64,000 nucleotides of DNA from Hypericibacter adhaerens. Its GTDB lineage: Bacteria; Pseudomonadota; Alphaproteobacteria; Dongiales; Dongiaceae. Below are positions 7,868 to 16,586 of the stretch, in pieces. The DNA lies in NCBI RefSeq assembly GCF_008728835.1, contig NZ_CP042582.1, positions 806,001 to 870,000 on the forward strand, written 5' to 3'. Made by a program: the position numbers and the translations under genes. Every line of letters starts with the position of its first letter. Within the stretch, counting starts at the first letter, position 1. Below the pieces are notes generated by a model. It was not told where the DNA came from. It searched no databases and saw only the letters and a list, made by a program, of their open reading frames with translations.

Positions 7868-8275
7868 ATGGCGAGCCGCAGACACCGCTATGCCCTGGTC
7901 CTGTCGTTGCCGCTGCTGCTGGCGGCCTGCGGCGGCCGCCCGCTGCCGGGCGAACGGTCGCCGCCGCCGAACTGGGTGGCGCTCCCGGGTCTCGTCCAAT
8001 ATGCGCAATACCAGCCGGGCCAGTTCCAGCCGAACCTGAGCACGCCCATCCAGCCCGGCCTCTCGCCCGCGCCCCGGACGCCGCCGGTGGCGCCGGCCCA
8101 TCCGCCGACTTCGAACACCCAGAATTTCGGCAACTGGCAGCGCGAAGGGAACGGCTACCGCTGGGCGCCGGGCGACCATCCGGCCGCTTCCGGCAGCACG
8201 CCCTTCTGGGTCCCGGGCCACTGGACCACGGACAGCAGCGGCGCCCGCGTCTATGCGCCGGGCTATTGGCGGTAG
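7868..8275 (+). CDS. Proline-rich lipoprotein
   Basis: 135 residues from ATG 7868 (a GTG at 7865 is equally possible). The signal peptide ends in the lipobox LLLAACGG, so the Cys is probably lipidated. The mature part is rich in Pro and Gln, followed by YRWAPGDHP, WVPGHWTTD and YAPGYWR. These are W-x-P-G-x-W type repeats seen in envelope-associated YXWXPGH proteins. Likely anchored in the outer membrane. No enzymatic motif. Confidence 0.78.
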   Translation: MASRRHRYALVLSLPLLLAACGGRPLPGERSPPPNWVALPGLVQYAQYQPGQFQPNLSTPIQPGLSPAPRTPPVAPAHPPTSNTQNFGNWQREGNGYRWAPGDHPAASGSTPFWVPGHWTTDSSGARVYAPGYWR

Positions 8276-8324
8276 CGGAGAGGCGCTCTCGTCCGCATCG
8301 AATTCCCGCACGGAATCCCCTAAA

Positions 8325-8463
8325 TCCCCTCCCCCCTTGAGGGGGAGGTTAGGGTGGGGGTGATCGTAGAACGCGCTGTCGCAAGTGCCTTCGATCGAGC
8401 AAACGCGAGCCTGCAACGAGTCCGCGGCTACCCCCCACCCAGCCTCCCCCGCAAGGGGGGAGG
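8325..8463. repeat. Class B intergenic repeat
   Basis: The left hairpin around CCCCCCTTGAGGGGGAGG and right hairpin around CCCCCGCAAGGGGGG enclose a core of about 80 bases that differs from the 7085 copy. The right end runs into GGTGAAGAAAGCG, a string also found at the right end of the 49.7 kb copy. It lies between convergent genes. Confidence 0.7.
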
Positions 8464-8518
8464 TGAAGAAAGCGACGCACCGCGCTTGTTTCCGATGCTC
8501 TGACTGAGGCCGCCGTCT

Positions 8519-9388
8519 CTACCCCGCCACCAGCTTGCGATAGAGATGCCAGGTCGCGTGGCCCAGCACCGGCATCACCACGATGAGGCCGAGGAAGAGC
8601 GGGATCGAGCCCAGCACCAATCCGCCCGCGACGACGAGGCCCCAGGCCGCCATCGGGCCCGGATTCATTCTGACCGCACGGATCGAGGTGCGGACCGCCG
8701 TGCCGAGCCCGACATCCCGGTCGAGCAGGAGCGGGAAGGAGACCACGCTGATCGACATGGCCAGCAGCGCGAAGAGGAAGCCTACCCCGCAGCCGGCGAC
8801 GATCAGGGTCCAGCCGGGGCCAGTGGTGAAGAGCGCGTCGATGAAGCTGCCCACGGAGGCGGGCGGCGTCGGGCCCAGGGTCAGCGCATAGAGCAGCCAG
8901 GCGACCGCGAGCCAGACCAGGAACAGCAGCACGAGGGCGGCGCCCAGGATCAGGATCGAGCCGATGCCGGGCGCCTTGAGCACGGCGAAGGCGTTCGCCC
9001 AGCTCGCCTTGTTGCCATGCTCGCGCTCGCGGCTCATCTCGTAGAGGCCCAAGGCGGCGAAGGGGCCGATCAGCGCGAAGCCCGAGGCCAGCGGGAAGAG
9101 CAGGGGCAGCAGGTCGCGGCCATAGACCGCGCGCCCGAGCAGCAGGCCCACCACCGGGTAGAACACGCAGAGCGCGATCACGTCGGTGCGGTAGACGCCG
9201 TAATCGGCGAAGCCCTTGCGGATCACGTCCTTGAGCTCGCGCGCCTGGATGCGATGGACGACGGGTGCCGGCTGGGCTCGCGCGGCGGGGCTGCGGCCCA
9301 GCGCATGGCCAACCTCGCCCAGCGCGTGGCCCATGCCGCGGAGCTGGTCCCAGCTCCATTCGACCGGATTGCGGATGGTCTCAGTCAT
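8519..9388 (-). CDS. DUF2189 family integral membrane protein
   Basis: 289 residues from the ATG at 9386-9388, which follows GGGAGGAC. The ORF extends further upstream without a good start. After a cytoplasmic N-terminus with LKDVIRKGFADY, about six hydrophobic segments follow, including VIALCVFYPVVGLLLG, LFPLASGFALIGPFAALG, ILILGAALVLLFLVWLAVAW and VVAGGLVLGSIPLFLG. The YEMSRERE loop after the second segment is typical of DUF2189 proteins found beside respiratory and transport genes. Function unknown. Confidence 0.85.
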   Translation of the reverse strand: MTETIRNPVEWSWDQLRGMGHALGEVGHALGRSPAARAQPAPVVHRIQARELKDVIRKGFADYGVYRTDVIALCVFYPVVGLLLGRAVYGRDLLPLLFPLASGFALIGPFAALGLYEMSREREHGNKASWANAFAVLKAPGIGSILILGAALVLLFLVWLAVAWLLYALTLGPTPPASVGSFIDALFTTGPGWTLIVAGCGVGFLFALLAMSISVVSFPLLLDRDVGLGTAVRTSIRAVRMNPGPMAAWGLVVAGGLVLGSIPLFLGLIVVMPVLGHATWHLYRKLVAG

Positions 9389-9570
9389 GGCGTCCTCCCG
9401 AACGGTTGATCCGGGGGGTCGCGCGCCGAAGCGGCCTGACGATGGCGGTCGAGCGGTCTTGATGCGGCCGTCGGCGATAAGCCCGCGACCCACCATGGGG
9501 GAAGCATAGGCCGATCGGCGGGAGAGGCAAAGCGGGGGAAGCGGGCGCGCGGGTGCGCGACTCTTCGGTT

Positions 9571-9660
9571 CCCCTCCCCCTACCCCCTCCCGCAAGGGGA
9601 GGGGGCGAGATGTTCATTGTTCCAGCCCCCTCCCCTTGCGGGAGGGGGTAGGGGGAGGGA
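9571..9660. repeat. Class A intergenic repeat
   Basis: Best-formed class A copy. The left hairpin is CCCCTCCCCCTACCCCCTCC, then CGCAAG, then GGGGAGGGGG. The spacer is CGAGATGTTCATTGTTCCAG. The right hairpin is nearly the reverse complement of the left one and ends at 9660. The whole unit is a 90-bp imperfect palindrome made of two hairpins. It sits between divergent genes, within the 354-base gene-free stretch 9389-9742, where I see nothing else. Confidence 0.85.
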
Positions 9661-9742
9661 CCTTCTGCTCCGTCATCGATCATGATTGCGAGGCGCCCCC
9701 GCTTGACAGCCTCCGCGTCGCCGGTCCCTTCTCCCGCCCGTC

Positions 9743-10207
9743 ATGGCCTTCACCGACATCAAGCCCGAACCGATGACCCAGGCGCTCGCCGAGGCCGCCG
9801 CCGCGGCCGCGCGCGGGGAGGTGCCGGTGGGGGCGGTGCTGGTGAACAGCGCGACCGGCGCGGTGCTCGCCAAGGCCGGCAACCGCACCGAGGCCGATGC
9901 CGATCCGACCGCCCATGCCGAGATGCTGGTGATCCGCGCCGGCGCCCATATCCTGGGCTCGCCGCGGCTCGAGACCTGCGATCTCTATGTCACGCTCGAG
10001 CCCTGCGCCATGTGCGCCCAGGCGATCGCCTTCGCGCGGATCCGCCGCGTCTATTTCGGCGCCTACGATCCCAAGGGCGGCGGCGTCGAGCATGGGGCGC
10101 GCATCTTCGAGCAGCCCACCTGCCATCACCGCCCCGAGGTCTATGGCGGCATCGCCGAGCGCGAGGCGGGGGCGCTGCTGAAGCGGTTCTTCCAGGAGCG
10201 GCGGTGA
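9743..10207 (+). CDS. tadA: tRNA-specific adenosine-34 deaminase
   Basis: 154 residues, the usual TadA length. The zinc site is complete: His58-Ala-Glu60 (HAE) and Pro87-Cys88-x-x-Cys91 (PCAMC), with the EVPVGAVLV strand before it. TadA changes A34 to inosine in tRNA-Arg(ACG). The C-terminal GGIAEREAGALLKRFF fits bacterial TadA better than free-base cytosine deaminases. It stands alone between repeat-rich spacers. Confidence 0.9.
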   Translation: MAFTDIKPEPMTQALAEAAAAAARGEVPVGAVLVNSATGAVLAKAGNRTEADADPTAHAEMLVIRAGAHILGSPRLETCDLYVTLEPCAMCAQAIAFARIRRVYFGAYDPKGGGVEHGARIFEQPTCHHRPEVYGGIAEREAGALLKRFFQERR

Positions 10208-10261
10208 GGGGGATGCGGACGCGCTGACGCGCGAATCATCGGTTTCCCTCCTCGATTCTTA

Positions 10262-10396
10262 TCCCCTCCCCCTCTTGTCCTCCGTAGCCCAAAGGGCGAA
10301 GGAGGATGATGGGGGAGGGTGAGGGAGGGGGTGGGGCAACAGACGCGATCTACGATCACTCCCCTTCCTAACCTTCCCCCACAAGGGGGGAAGGGA
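10262..10396. repeat. Class B intergenic repeat with a nested palindrome
   Basis: Between convergent tadA and a cyclase gene. The left half carries an internal hairpin, TCCTCC...GCCCAAAGGGC...GGAGGA (about 10279-10308), inside the CCCCTCCCCC/GGGGGAGGG stem. The right half ends with the CTTCCCCC-ACAA-GGGGGGAAG stem. The core GCGATCTACGATCACT resembles that of the 8325 copy. Confidence 0.7.
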
Positions 10397-10441
10397 TGAA
10401 GAAGAACGGGGGAGGGGGGTGAAGGTTGCGAAGCCCCGCCT

Positions 10442-11662
10442 CTATCCGATCCCGAAGATCCGCCGCGGCGTCGCCAGCCCCGCGAGCTCGTGCGTGCCGA
10501 GCTCGCGCAGGCGGGGATGGTCGCCCAGCGCCGTGGCGAAGCTCTCCGACAGCAGCACCGGCCGCTCGAGGCGCTTGCAGAGGGTCTCGATGCGCGAGGC
10601 CTCGTTGACGGCGGGGCCGACGATGGTGAAATCGAGCCGCTCGGCGGTGCCGACATTGCCGTAGAGCACCTCGCCGTGATGGAGCGCCAGGTCGAGCCCC
10701 AGCACCGGCAGGCCTTCGGCCGCGCGCGCCTCGTTCAGGGCCGTCATCGCTTCCTGGCCGGCCTCGGCCGCGGCCAGCGCCCGCCGGCAGGCCTCGCCCG
10801 CGTCGGTGTCGGTCGGGAAGATCGCCATGAGGCCGTCGCCGAGGAACTTGAGGATATGGCCGCCCTCGCGCGTCACCGGCCCGCCCATCGCGTCGAAGGC
10901 GGCGTTGAGGAAGGTCAGCGTGCCTTCGATCGGCGTCGCGTCGGAGAAGCCGGTGAAGCCGCGCAGATCGGCGAACAGGATCGCGGCCTCGATGCGCTGC
11001 ACGTCGCCGCGCGTGATCTCGCCCGCCAGCACCCGCTCGACCGAGTTGCCGCCGACATAGGTGTTGAGAAGGTTGCGCATGATCTGCTGCGTGGTGTCGG
11101 CCTTCACCACCACCGCGCAGGTGCCGATCAGCTCCTGCAGCAGCACCGCATCGTCCTCCGCGAAGCCGCCCGGGCGGGCCGTGGCCCAGCTCGTGATCAT
11201 GCCGGTGAGCTTGCTCCAATGGAGATCGCTCTCGGGGCTGAAGCTGTGCAGGAAGGCGACCCAGTCGGTCAGGCCCTCGTCGCGGAACTCGGTCAGCACC
11301 GGAAAGTCGAGCTGCGCCCGGTTGCCGGCGAGGCGCCGCCGCAGGACCGTCTGCCGCTCCTCGAGCATGAATTTGAAGGGGCTTTCCTTCCAGCCCTGGG
11401 TCTCGTCCATGCCGTGGGTGAAGACCAGGCTGTCGAGCGCGCCGCTGCCGCGATGCCAGGTGTGGCTGAAGCCGCGCAGCGAGGGATGCAGCAGCGCCAC
11501 CGAGAGATGCGCGCGCTCGATCGCGAGCGGCGTGCCGGCCAGCCGCTCGCAGAGCCCCTCGAACAGCCCCATCACCGGCCGGTTCTCGAGCCCGCTCATG
11601 ATCATCCATTCGTGGATCGGCACGGAGTCGAACATCGAGGGACTCGGAGGTTGAAAAGACAT
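10442..11662 (-). CDS. Class III adenylate/guanylate cyclase, soluble, with GAF-like N-terminal region
   Basis: 406 residues. The N-terminal 220 or so form a soluble region without membrane segments. The catalytic domain (about 225-406) keeps metal Asp in ILFADLRGFTGF, substrate Lys and second metal Asp in LKFLGDGL, and transition-state Asn/Arg in VGPAVNEASRIE. Thr instead of Asp before VGPAVN is the class IIIb pattern, often bicarbonate-sensitive. It probably makes cAMP as a homodimer. The gene at 33985 has the same architecture. The ribosome-binding site GGGGAGGGGG lies inside an adjoining class A half-repeat. Met12 (MFDSV) is an alternative start. Confidence 0.9.
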   Translation of the reverse strand: MSFQPPSPSMFDSVPIHEWMIMSGLENRPVMGLFEGLCERLAGTPLAIERAHLSVALLHPSLRGFSHTWHRGSGALDSLVFTHGMDETQGWKESPFKFMLEERQTVLRRRLAGNRAQLDFPVLTEFRDEGLTDWVAFLHSFSPESDLHWSKLTGMITSWATARPGGFAEDDAVLLQELIGTCAVVVKADTTQQIMRNLLNTYVGGNSVERVLAGEITRGDVQRIEAAILFADLRGFTGFSDATPIEGTLTFLNAAFDAMGGPVTREGGHILKFLGDGLMAIFPTDTDAGEACRRALAAAEAGQEAMTALNEARAAEGLPVLGLDLALHHGEVLYGNVGTAERLDFTIVGPAVNEASRIETLCKRLERPVLLSESFATALGDHPRLRELGTHELAGLATPRRIFGIG

Positions 11663-11667
11663 TCTCG

Positions 11668-11702
11668 CCCCCTCCCCTTGCGGGAGGGGGTAGGGGGAGG
11701 GG
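11668..11702. repeat. Class A half-repeat supplying a ribosome-binding site
   Basis: One class A hairpin, directly upstream of the cyclase start codon at 11662. On the minus strand its inner end reads GGGGAGGGGGCGAGAATG, compared with GGGGAGGGGGCGAGATG in complete class A units. The Shine-Dalgarno sequence is therefore repeat-derived. Confidence 0.8.
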
Positions 11703-11780
11703 ACTCCTGGATCTTAGATAGTGAAGTCGACGGCAGTTGCTAGGGCGATCGTCGGGCGCGCCGATGCGCGACTCTCGATA

Positions 11781-11813
11781 CCCATCCCCCAACCCCCTCC
11801 CGCAAGGGGGGGC
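11781..11813. repeat. C/G hairpin repeat (partial class A-like)
   Basis: CCCCCAACCCCCTCCCGCAA followed by a run of G. It is a degenerate half-unit between the cyclase gene and the oxidoreductase stop codon at 11825. It may act as a terminator or transcript stabiliser for the oxidoreductase gene. Confidence 0.55.
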
Positions 11814-11824
11814 TCAGTTTATCG

Positions 11825-13126
11825 TCACACCGGCAACCGATCGCGCATCCGGTAATAGAAGATCGAAGGCGCCAGGAACCAGGGATAGCCGGTGTAGAGC
11901 GGCCGGGTCGGGAAGGCGAGGCCGTCGAGGGGCGTGGCGCCTTCCTTCTGCCCCAGGATCTGCTGGCCGATGCGGGTGCCGAAATAGGTCGCGAGCGAGA
12001 CGCCCGAGCCGCAATAGCCCATCGCGTACCAGAGCCCGTCCTGCCTGCCGATATGCGGCATGGTGTCGAAGGTATAGGCGACGAAGCCCAACCAGCTATG
12101 GCTGATCCTGGCGCTCTTGAGCTGCGGATAGATCGCGCACATCGCGTCATGGAGGCGCGGCGCGCTGACATTGGCGTCGGTCTCGTTATAGGCGACGCGC
12201 CCGCCGAACAGCATGCGCCGGCGGTCGGGCGAGAGCCGGTAATAGAAGACGAGCTTGCGCGTGTCGGAGAGCGAGCGCGCATGCGGCACGAGCTCGGTGG
12301 CGAGCTTGGGCTCGAGCGGCTCGGTCGCGATGATGTAGCTGCCGATCGGGATCACGCGCCGGCGGAACCAGGGCGTGCCCGGCCCCGTGTAGCCGTTGGA
12401 CGCGATCAGCACGTCGCGCGCCTTGACGCTGCCCTTGGCCGTCCTGACCGAGAAGCCCTGGCCGTCGCGCTCGACCGCCTCGACCCGCGTGCGGTCGATG
12501 ACGGCGGCGCCCGCCTCGCGCACCTTGGCCAGCAGCCCCGCATGGTATTTGCCGGGATGGAGCTGGGCATGGCGCGGATAGACCACGCCGCCGAAATAGC
12601 GGTCGGAGCCGATCTCGCGCCGCTGCTCGCTGCGCGGCACCATCTCGTAGGGCACTTCCTGCCCCTTGGCCTGGTGGCCCAGCGCCTGGGCCAGCGCCTC
12701 GTACTGCTGGGGATTGTGGGCGGCATGGAAGCGCCCGTTCACCTCCCAGTCGCAGTCGATGTTCTCTCGTTGGATGAGCTCGGCGATGAAGTCGAGCGCG
12801 CGGATGCCTTCGCGCCGGATCTCGAGCGCCTGGGCCGCGCCATGGCGTTGGCTCAGCGTCGCGTAATCGGGCTTGATCGAGGTCGAGACCTGGCCGCCAT
12901 TGCGGGTCGAGCAGCCGTGGCCCGCGCGCTCGGCTTCGAGCACCAGCACCGAGCGCCCGCCGCGCGCCGCCACCAGCGCCGCGGCGAGGCCGGTATAGCC
13001 CGAGCCCACGATGACGAGATCGACCGCGGCCGGCGGCTTCGTCTCGGGCAGCGCAGCCAAGGGCGCCGCCTCCCACCAGTAGGATTCCTGCTTGTAGCCG
13101 GCCGCGAACAATTCATTCCCGTTCAT
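11825..13126 (-). CDS. FAD-dependent oxidoreductase of the D-amino-acid oxidase family (PuuB-like)
   Basis: 433 residues from the ATG at 13124-13126; the longer ORF would need a TTG start at 13165 inside the neighbouring gene. YKQESYWWEAAP at the N-terminus, VDLVIVGSGYTGLAAALVAA (FAD dinucleotide fold) and STRNGGQVSTSIKP are the signature of gamma-glutamylputrescine oxidases and related amine oxidases. The C-terminal GYCGSGVSLATYFG is the second FAD contact. The likely reaction is O2-dependent deamination of an N-substituted amine. It starts 26 bases after the upstream cyclase gene, so they may be cotranscribed. Exact substrate unknown. Confidence 0.87.
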   Translation of the reverse strand: MNGNELFAAGYKQESYWWEAAPLAALPETKPPAAVDLVIVGSGYTGLAAALVAARGGRSVLVLEAERAGHGCSTRNGGQVSTSIKPDYATLSQRHGAAQALEIRREGIRALDFIAELIQRENIDCDWEVNGRFHAAHNPQQYEALAQALGHQAKGQEVPYEMVPRSEQRREIGSDRYFGGVVYPRHAQLHPGKYHAGLLAKVREAGAAVIDRTRVEAVERDGQGFSVRTAKGSVKARDVLIASNGYTGPGTPWFRRRVIPIGSYIIATEPLEPKLATELVPHARSLSDTRKLVFYYRLSPDRRRMLFGGRVAYNETDANVSAPRLHDAMCAIYPQLKSARISHSWLGFVAYTFDTMPHIGRQDGLWYAMGYCGSGVSLATYFGTRIGQQILGQKEGATPLDGLAFPTRPLYTGYPWFLAPSIFYYRMRDRLPV

Positions 13127-13151
13127 GACACCCGTCGATCTTGATGGAGGA

Positions 13152-15338
13152 TTATTTTTCGGCAAGGACCGTGACCGCCCGCCAGCCCGGCGGCGGCGGC
13201 TCGATCATGAAGGCTTTCGCCCGCTCAATGAAGAGGGCGGAAGGGGGATCGCCCTCGGGCCGCTCGCGCGCGGCCGCCCTGAAGGCCTCGATCGCCTCGG
13301 GGAAGCGCCGGGCGGCATAGAGGTCGAGACCGTGCTCATAGGCCTCGATCCAGCCCGGGGCCTCCGGCGCGGCGCTCTCGCCGGCCAGCCCGATCAGCTC
13401 GTAGATCGCGATGCCCTCCTCCTTGCCATAGACCGCGACCCGGTCGAGCCGGCGCACGAGGATCGCGTCGCCCGCCTGGCGGCGCGTCTCCTCGCCGATC
13501 AGGATCGCCGTGCCGTAGCGCTTGTTGAGAGCCTCGAGGCGCGAGGCGACGTTCACCGGGTCGCCGATCGCGGTGTAGTTGAGCCGCTCGGGCGAGCCGA
13601 TATTGCCGACCAGGATGTTGCCGCTGTTGATGCCGACCCGCATCTTCAGGGGCACGCCGCCCGTGGCCTGGGCCTCGACCGCCAGCTGGGCCAGCGCCCG
13701 GTCGCAGGCCAGCGCCGTGCGGCAGGCGTCGAGCGCATGCGCTTCGTTGCGCTCGGGCGCGCCCCAGAGCGCCATGATCGCGTCGCCGATGAACTTGTCG
13801 ATGGTGCCGCGCCCCTCGGCGATGATCGGCGACATGCGGCTCAGATAGTCCGCCAGGACCGGCACCACCGCATCGCCCAGCCGCTCCGAGAGCGCCGTGA
13901 AGCCGGCGAGGTCGGTGAACATCACCGTGACCGGCTGATGCGCGCCGCCGGGCTTGGCCTCGATGCCCTGCTTGAGGAGGCGGCGCACCAGCTCGGTCGG
14001 GACATATTTCTGGAAGGAGCTCAGCCCCGAGGCCATGCGCATGAGCGCATCGGACAGCCGGTCGATCTCGGCGAAGAAGGAATGCCGGCGCTGCAGGCGG
14101 TGCAGCTCGAAATTCTCGATATGGCTGAGCTCGGCGGTGACGCGGCGCAGCGGCCGGGCGATCGCGATACGCGCGAACCAGACGGCGCCCGCCGCCAGGA
14201 CGAGGGTGAGGAATCCCACCATCCAGGCGACCCGGCGCGTGTTGCGCTCGACCTCGGCCAGGAAGTCCGAGGCGGGGATCACGGTCGCGATCAGCCAGCC
14301 CTTGAAGCCGAGCGGCGTGAAGGTGATGAAATAGTCGCCCTGGTCGAGCGTGGCCCGGTAGTTCCAGGACATGGTCCCGTGGATATCCCCGAGCGCCATG
14401 CCGAAATGGCCCACGGCCTCCATCGCCACCTTGTAGAGCTTGTCGCGGGCGAGGTCGTTGGTCACGACATTGCCGGCGCTGGCCGCGGCCGCCTCGTCGC
14501 CGCCTTCCGCCAGCTCGGGCGCCGCCATGATCTGGCCCTGCGGATCGACGATCGCGACCGTGCCGCTGCGCGCGACCTGGATGCCGGCCAGGAACTGCGA
14601 CAGCCGCTCGCGCTCGATGGCGACGCAGATCACGCCCTGGAACTTGCCGTAGACCGCGAGCTGGCTCGAGATCGCGATGGCGGGCTTGGTCTCGGTGGGG
14701 AAGAGGGTGACGTCGCTCCAGACCGGCTGGTCCGAGGCCATCGCGCTCTTGTACCAGGGCTGCTCGGCGGCATCGAAGCCCGAGGGCGTGAAGGCGCGCT
14801 GCTCGAACTCGATGTCGCCGGTGATGATCTTGTAGCTGTCGACGCGCCGCTTGGCCTCGTGATGCGCCGCGTCCCAGATCACCTCGACCATCAGGATGCT
14901 GTCGTTGCCGAGCTTCTCGGCACCGAAGAAATGCCCGTCCGGCCAGCCGAAGGAGATCCAGGAGAGGCTCGGCTGCGATTGCAGCAGCGAGAGGAAGACG
15001 AACTCGCGCTTGGCCTCGTCCTCGACCGTGATGACGTTCTGGAAGAAGATCGTGCGCAGGGCCTCCTGCGCCGCGGTCGCGTTGGCGATGACGGAGGCCA
15101 CCTCCTGGCGGATCGAGCCCGCGATCTTGTCGTTGAGCTGGCCGACCAGGTCCTTGAGGTTGGCCCGCATCACGGCCTGCCAGGAGACATGGACCAGGGC
15201 CGCCGTCAGCAGCACCGTCAGCAGCAGGGTGACGCTGAGCACGGCCCCCAGGCTCGGCCGCCAGCGCGGCGAGGGCCCGCCGGTGGTTGGCGCCGCGTCG
15301 TCCCCCTGCTCGGGCTTGGATTGAGCCGGCTCGGCCAT
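13152..15338 (-). CDS. Membrane-bound class III adenylate cyclase with periplasmic Cache-type sensor
   Basis: 728 residues. The first membrane helix is at about 28-50, a periplasmic domain of about 310 residues has dCache-like features (WISFGWPDGHFFGAEKL, EQPWYKSAM, AIVDPQGQIMAAP), and a second helix is at about 369-391. A HAMP-like linker (ARPLRRVTAELSHIENFELH) follows, then the cyclase domain at about 466-650. Catalytic residues are intact: VMFTDLAGFTALSE, IDKFIGDAIMALWG and IGDPVNVASRLE, with Thr at the class IIIb position. The C-terminal extension includes a TPR-like helix pair. It probably senses a small extracellular ligand and makes cAMP. The oxidoreductase gene follows 25 bases downstream. 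Confidence 0.92.
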   Translation of the reverse strand: MAEPAQSKPEQGDDAAPTTGGPSPRWRPSLGAVLSVTLLLTVLLTAALVHVSWQAVMRANLKDLVGQLNDKIAGSIRQEVASVIANATAAQEALRTIFFQNVITVEDEAKREFVFLSLLQSQPSLSWISFGWPDGHFFGAEKLGNDSILMVEVIWDAAHHEAKRRVDSYKIITGDIEFEQRAFTPSGFDAAEQPWYKSAMASDQPVWSDVTLFPTETKPAIAISSQLAVYGKFQGVICVAIERERLSQFLAGIQVARSGTVAIVDPQGQIMAAPELAEGGDEAAAASAGNVVTNDLARDKLYKVAMEAVGHFGMALGDIHGTMSWNYRATLDQGDYFITFTPLGFKGWLIATVIPASDFLAEVERNTRRVAWMVGFLTLVLAAGAVWFARIAIARPLRRVTAELSHIENFELHRLQRRHSFFAEIDRLSDALMRMASGLSSFQKYVPTELVRRLLKQGIEAKPGGAHQPVTVMFTDLAGFTALSERLGDAVVPVLADYLSRMSPIIAEGRGTIDKFIGDAIMALWGAPERNEAHALDACRTALACDRALAQLAVEAQATGGVPLKMRVGINSGNILVGNIGSPERLNYTAIGDPVNVASRLEALNKRYGTAILIGEETRRQAGDAILVRRLDRVAVYGKEEGIAIYELIGLAGESAAPEAPGWIEAYEHGLDLYAARRFPEAIEAFRAAARERPEGDPPSALFIERAKAFMIEPPPPGWRAVTVLAEK

Positions 15339-15644
15339 GAAACCCAGGAAATCCCCAGCGCCGCCGCAGGCTTGCGACAGAACCGTGACAGGCTAGCCTT
15401 TGTGTGACCGCAGGGTCCATGCGCGTTGTCGCGACCACTTGTCCCCTCCCCCGGAACGGGGGGGGCGAGGGAGGGGGCTGCTCGGTCGCGCAGCCCTCAC
15501 CCTAGCCCTCTCCCGCAAGCGGGAGAGGGGACAATGATGTTCGAGTCTTGATCTCATCGCTCGATTGGTCTCAAGCCGCGGGGTTGCAGTCGGGCGGCTT
15601 CCCGGGCCACCATGGCCGCCTTATCCATCTCGGGGAGAAGCATC
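15339..15644. other. Divergent intergenic region
   Basis: 306 bases between the cyclase gene (leftward) and the bicupin gene (rightward). The middle is occupied by the repeat at 15441-15532. CGGGGAGAAG (about 15631-15640) is the bicupin ribosome-binding site. No promoter boxes were recognised with confidence. Confidence 0.4.
15441..15532. repeat. Short class B-type intergenic repeat
   Basis: GTCCCCTCCCCCGGAACGGG opens the left hairpin. A shortened core GGCTGCTCGGTCGCGCAGCC is itself an inverted repeat. The right hairpin is CTCTCCCGCAAGCGGGAGAG. The GGGGGCTGCTCGGT string is shared with the 49.7 kb class B copy. Confidence 0.65.
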
Positions 15645-16430
15645 ATGGCCGGACCCACCATCCATCGTTTCGAGGCCAACGGACCGGGCGGCAAGGGGCT
15701 CGAGGATTGGGGCGACATTCCCGTGGCGTCGCTCGTCTCGGGCACGCCGCATCAGAACGGGCACAGCTACGTCAATGACGAGACGCTGGGCTTCAAGGCG
15801 GGCGTGTGGGACTGCACCGCCATGACCGGCAAGATGGAACCCTATCCCTGCCACGAGTTCATGGTCGTGCTCGAGGGCTCGGTCACCATGATCGAGGAGA
15901 ACGGGCGCGAGACCACGGTCAAGGCCGGCGAGAGCTTCATCCTGCCCAAGGGTCTCGTCTGCCAGTGGAAGCAGCCGGGCTATATCCGCAAGTTCTACGT
16001 GATCTGGGACGATCCGGGCGGGGCGGCGCCGAAGGACGCGAAGGCGCTGAAGGTGCTGAAGCCCGATCCCAAGGGCAAGCTCGAGCCCGCGGCCGCCACG
16101 GCGCCCGAGCTGCTGCTCTCGGGCAATCCGGTGCAGCACAGCCACGATTGGTTCACCGACCCGACCGGCCAGTGGAGCGTCGGCGTGTGGGATTCGACCG
16201 CCTATCACCGCAAGGCGATGCCGTTCCCGCGCTACGAGCTGATGAGCCTGCTTGAGGGCGCGGTCACCATCACCGACGACAAGGGCCAGGTGCACCGCTT
16301 CAAGGCCGGCGACAGCTTCTTCATCGAGCAGGGCGCCGTCGCCGACTTCAAGACCGACGGCTATGTGCGGAAGTTCTATTGCATCTTCCAGCCGAAGAAG
16401 GCCGCGGCGAAGAGCGAAGCGGCGGAATAG
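15645..16430 (+). CDS. Bicupin protein (two DUF861/AraC-like cupin domains)
   Basis: 261 residues from the ATG at 15645, preceded by GGGGAGAAG; the ATG at 15612 lacks this. Two homologous halves each carry a cupin strand pair: YPCHEFMVVLEGSVTMIEENG with AGESFILPKGLVC, and FPRYELMSLLEGAVTITDDKG with AGDSFFIEQGAV. Both end in GYIRKFY or GYVRKFY. The family is small-molecule binding, with some members being enzymes. The metal-binding His residues of enzymatic cupins are mostly absent, so a binding role is likelier. A strong terminator follows. Confidence 0.85.
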   Translation: MAGPTIHRFEANGPGGKGLEDWGDIPVASLVSGTPHQNGHSYVNDETLGFKAGVWDCTAMTGKMEPYPCHEFMVVLEGSVTMIEENGRETTVKAGESFILPKGLVCQWKQPGYIRKFYVIWDDPGGAAPKDAKALKVLKPDPKGKLEPAAATAPELLLSGNPVQHSHDWFTDPTGQWSVGVWDSTAYHRKAMPFPRYELMSLLEGAVTITDDKGQVHRFKAGDSFFIEQGAVADFKTDGYVRKFYCIFQPKKAAAKSEAAE

Positions 16431-16454
16431 CCCCTTCCTTCCGGCGTGAACCGA

Positions 16455-16494
16455 CGAGGCCGCTTGCTGACGCAAGCGGCCTCGAGTCTTTTTA
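16455..16494 (+). terminator. Rho-independent terminator of the bicupin gene
   Basis: A perfect 13-bp stem, CGAGGCCGCTTGC (16455-16467), loop TGAC, then the complement (16472-16484), followed by AGTCTTTTT. It stands 25 bases after the stop codon. It is one of the few canonical terminators in the window. Confidence 0.9.
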
Positions 16495-16586
16495 CCCCTC
16501 CCCCGAACCCCCTCCCGCAAGGGGAGGGGGCGAGGTGTTTGTCATTTCCAGCCCCCTCCCCTTGCGGGAGGGGGTAGGGGGAGGGG
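16495..16586. repeat. Class A intergenic repeat
   Basis: Complete two-hairpin unit with spacer CGAGGTGTTTGTCATTTCCAG. The usual GAGATG has become GAGGTG in this copy. It directly follows the bicupin terminator. The rest of the gene-free stretch to 16817 (16587-16817) should contain the promoter of the peroxidase-cytochrome pair. AGGGTAGGA before 16818 is its ribosome-binding site, and no -35/-10 pair was clear. Confidence 0.85.

Noticed and set aside
13125-15407. Plus-strand open frame of 760 codons opposite the membrane cyclase
   Set aside because: Antisense to a gene with complete cyclase motifs and membrane helices; the frame has shadow-like composition.
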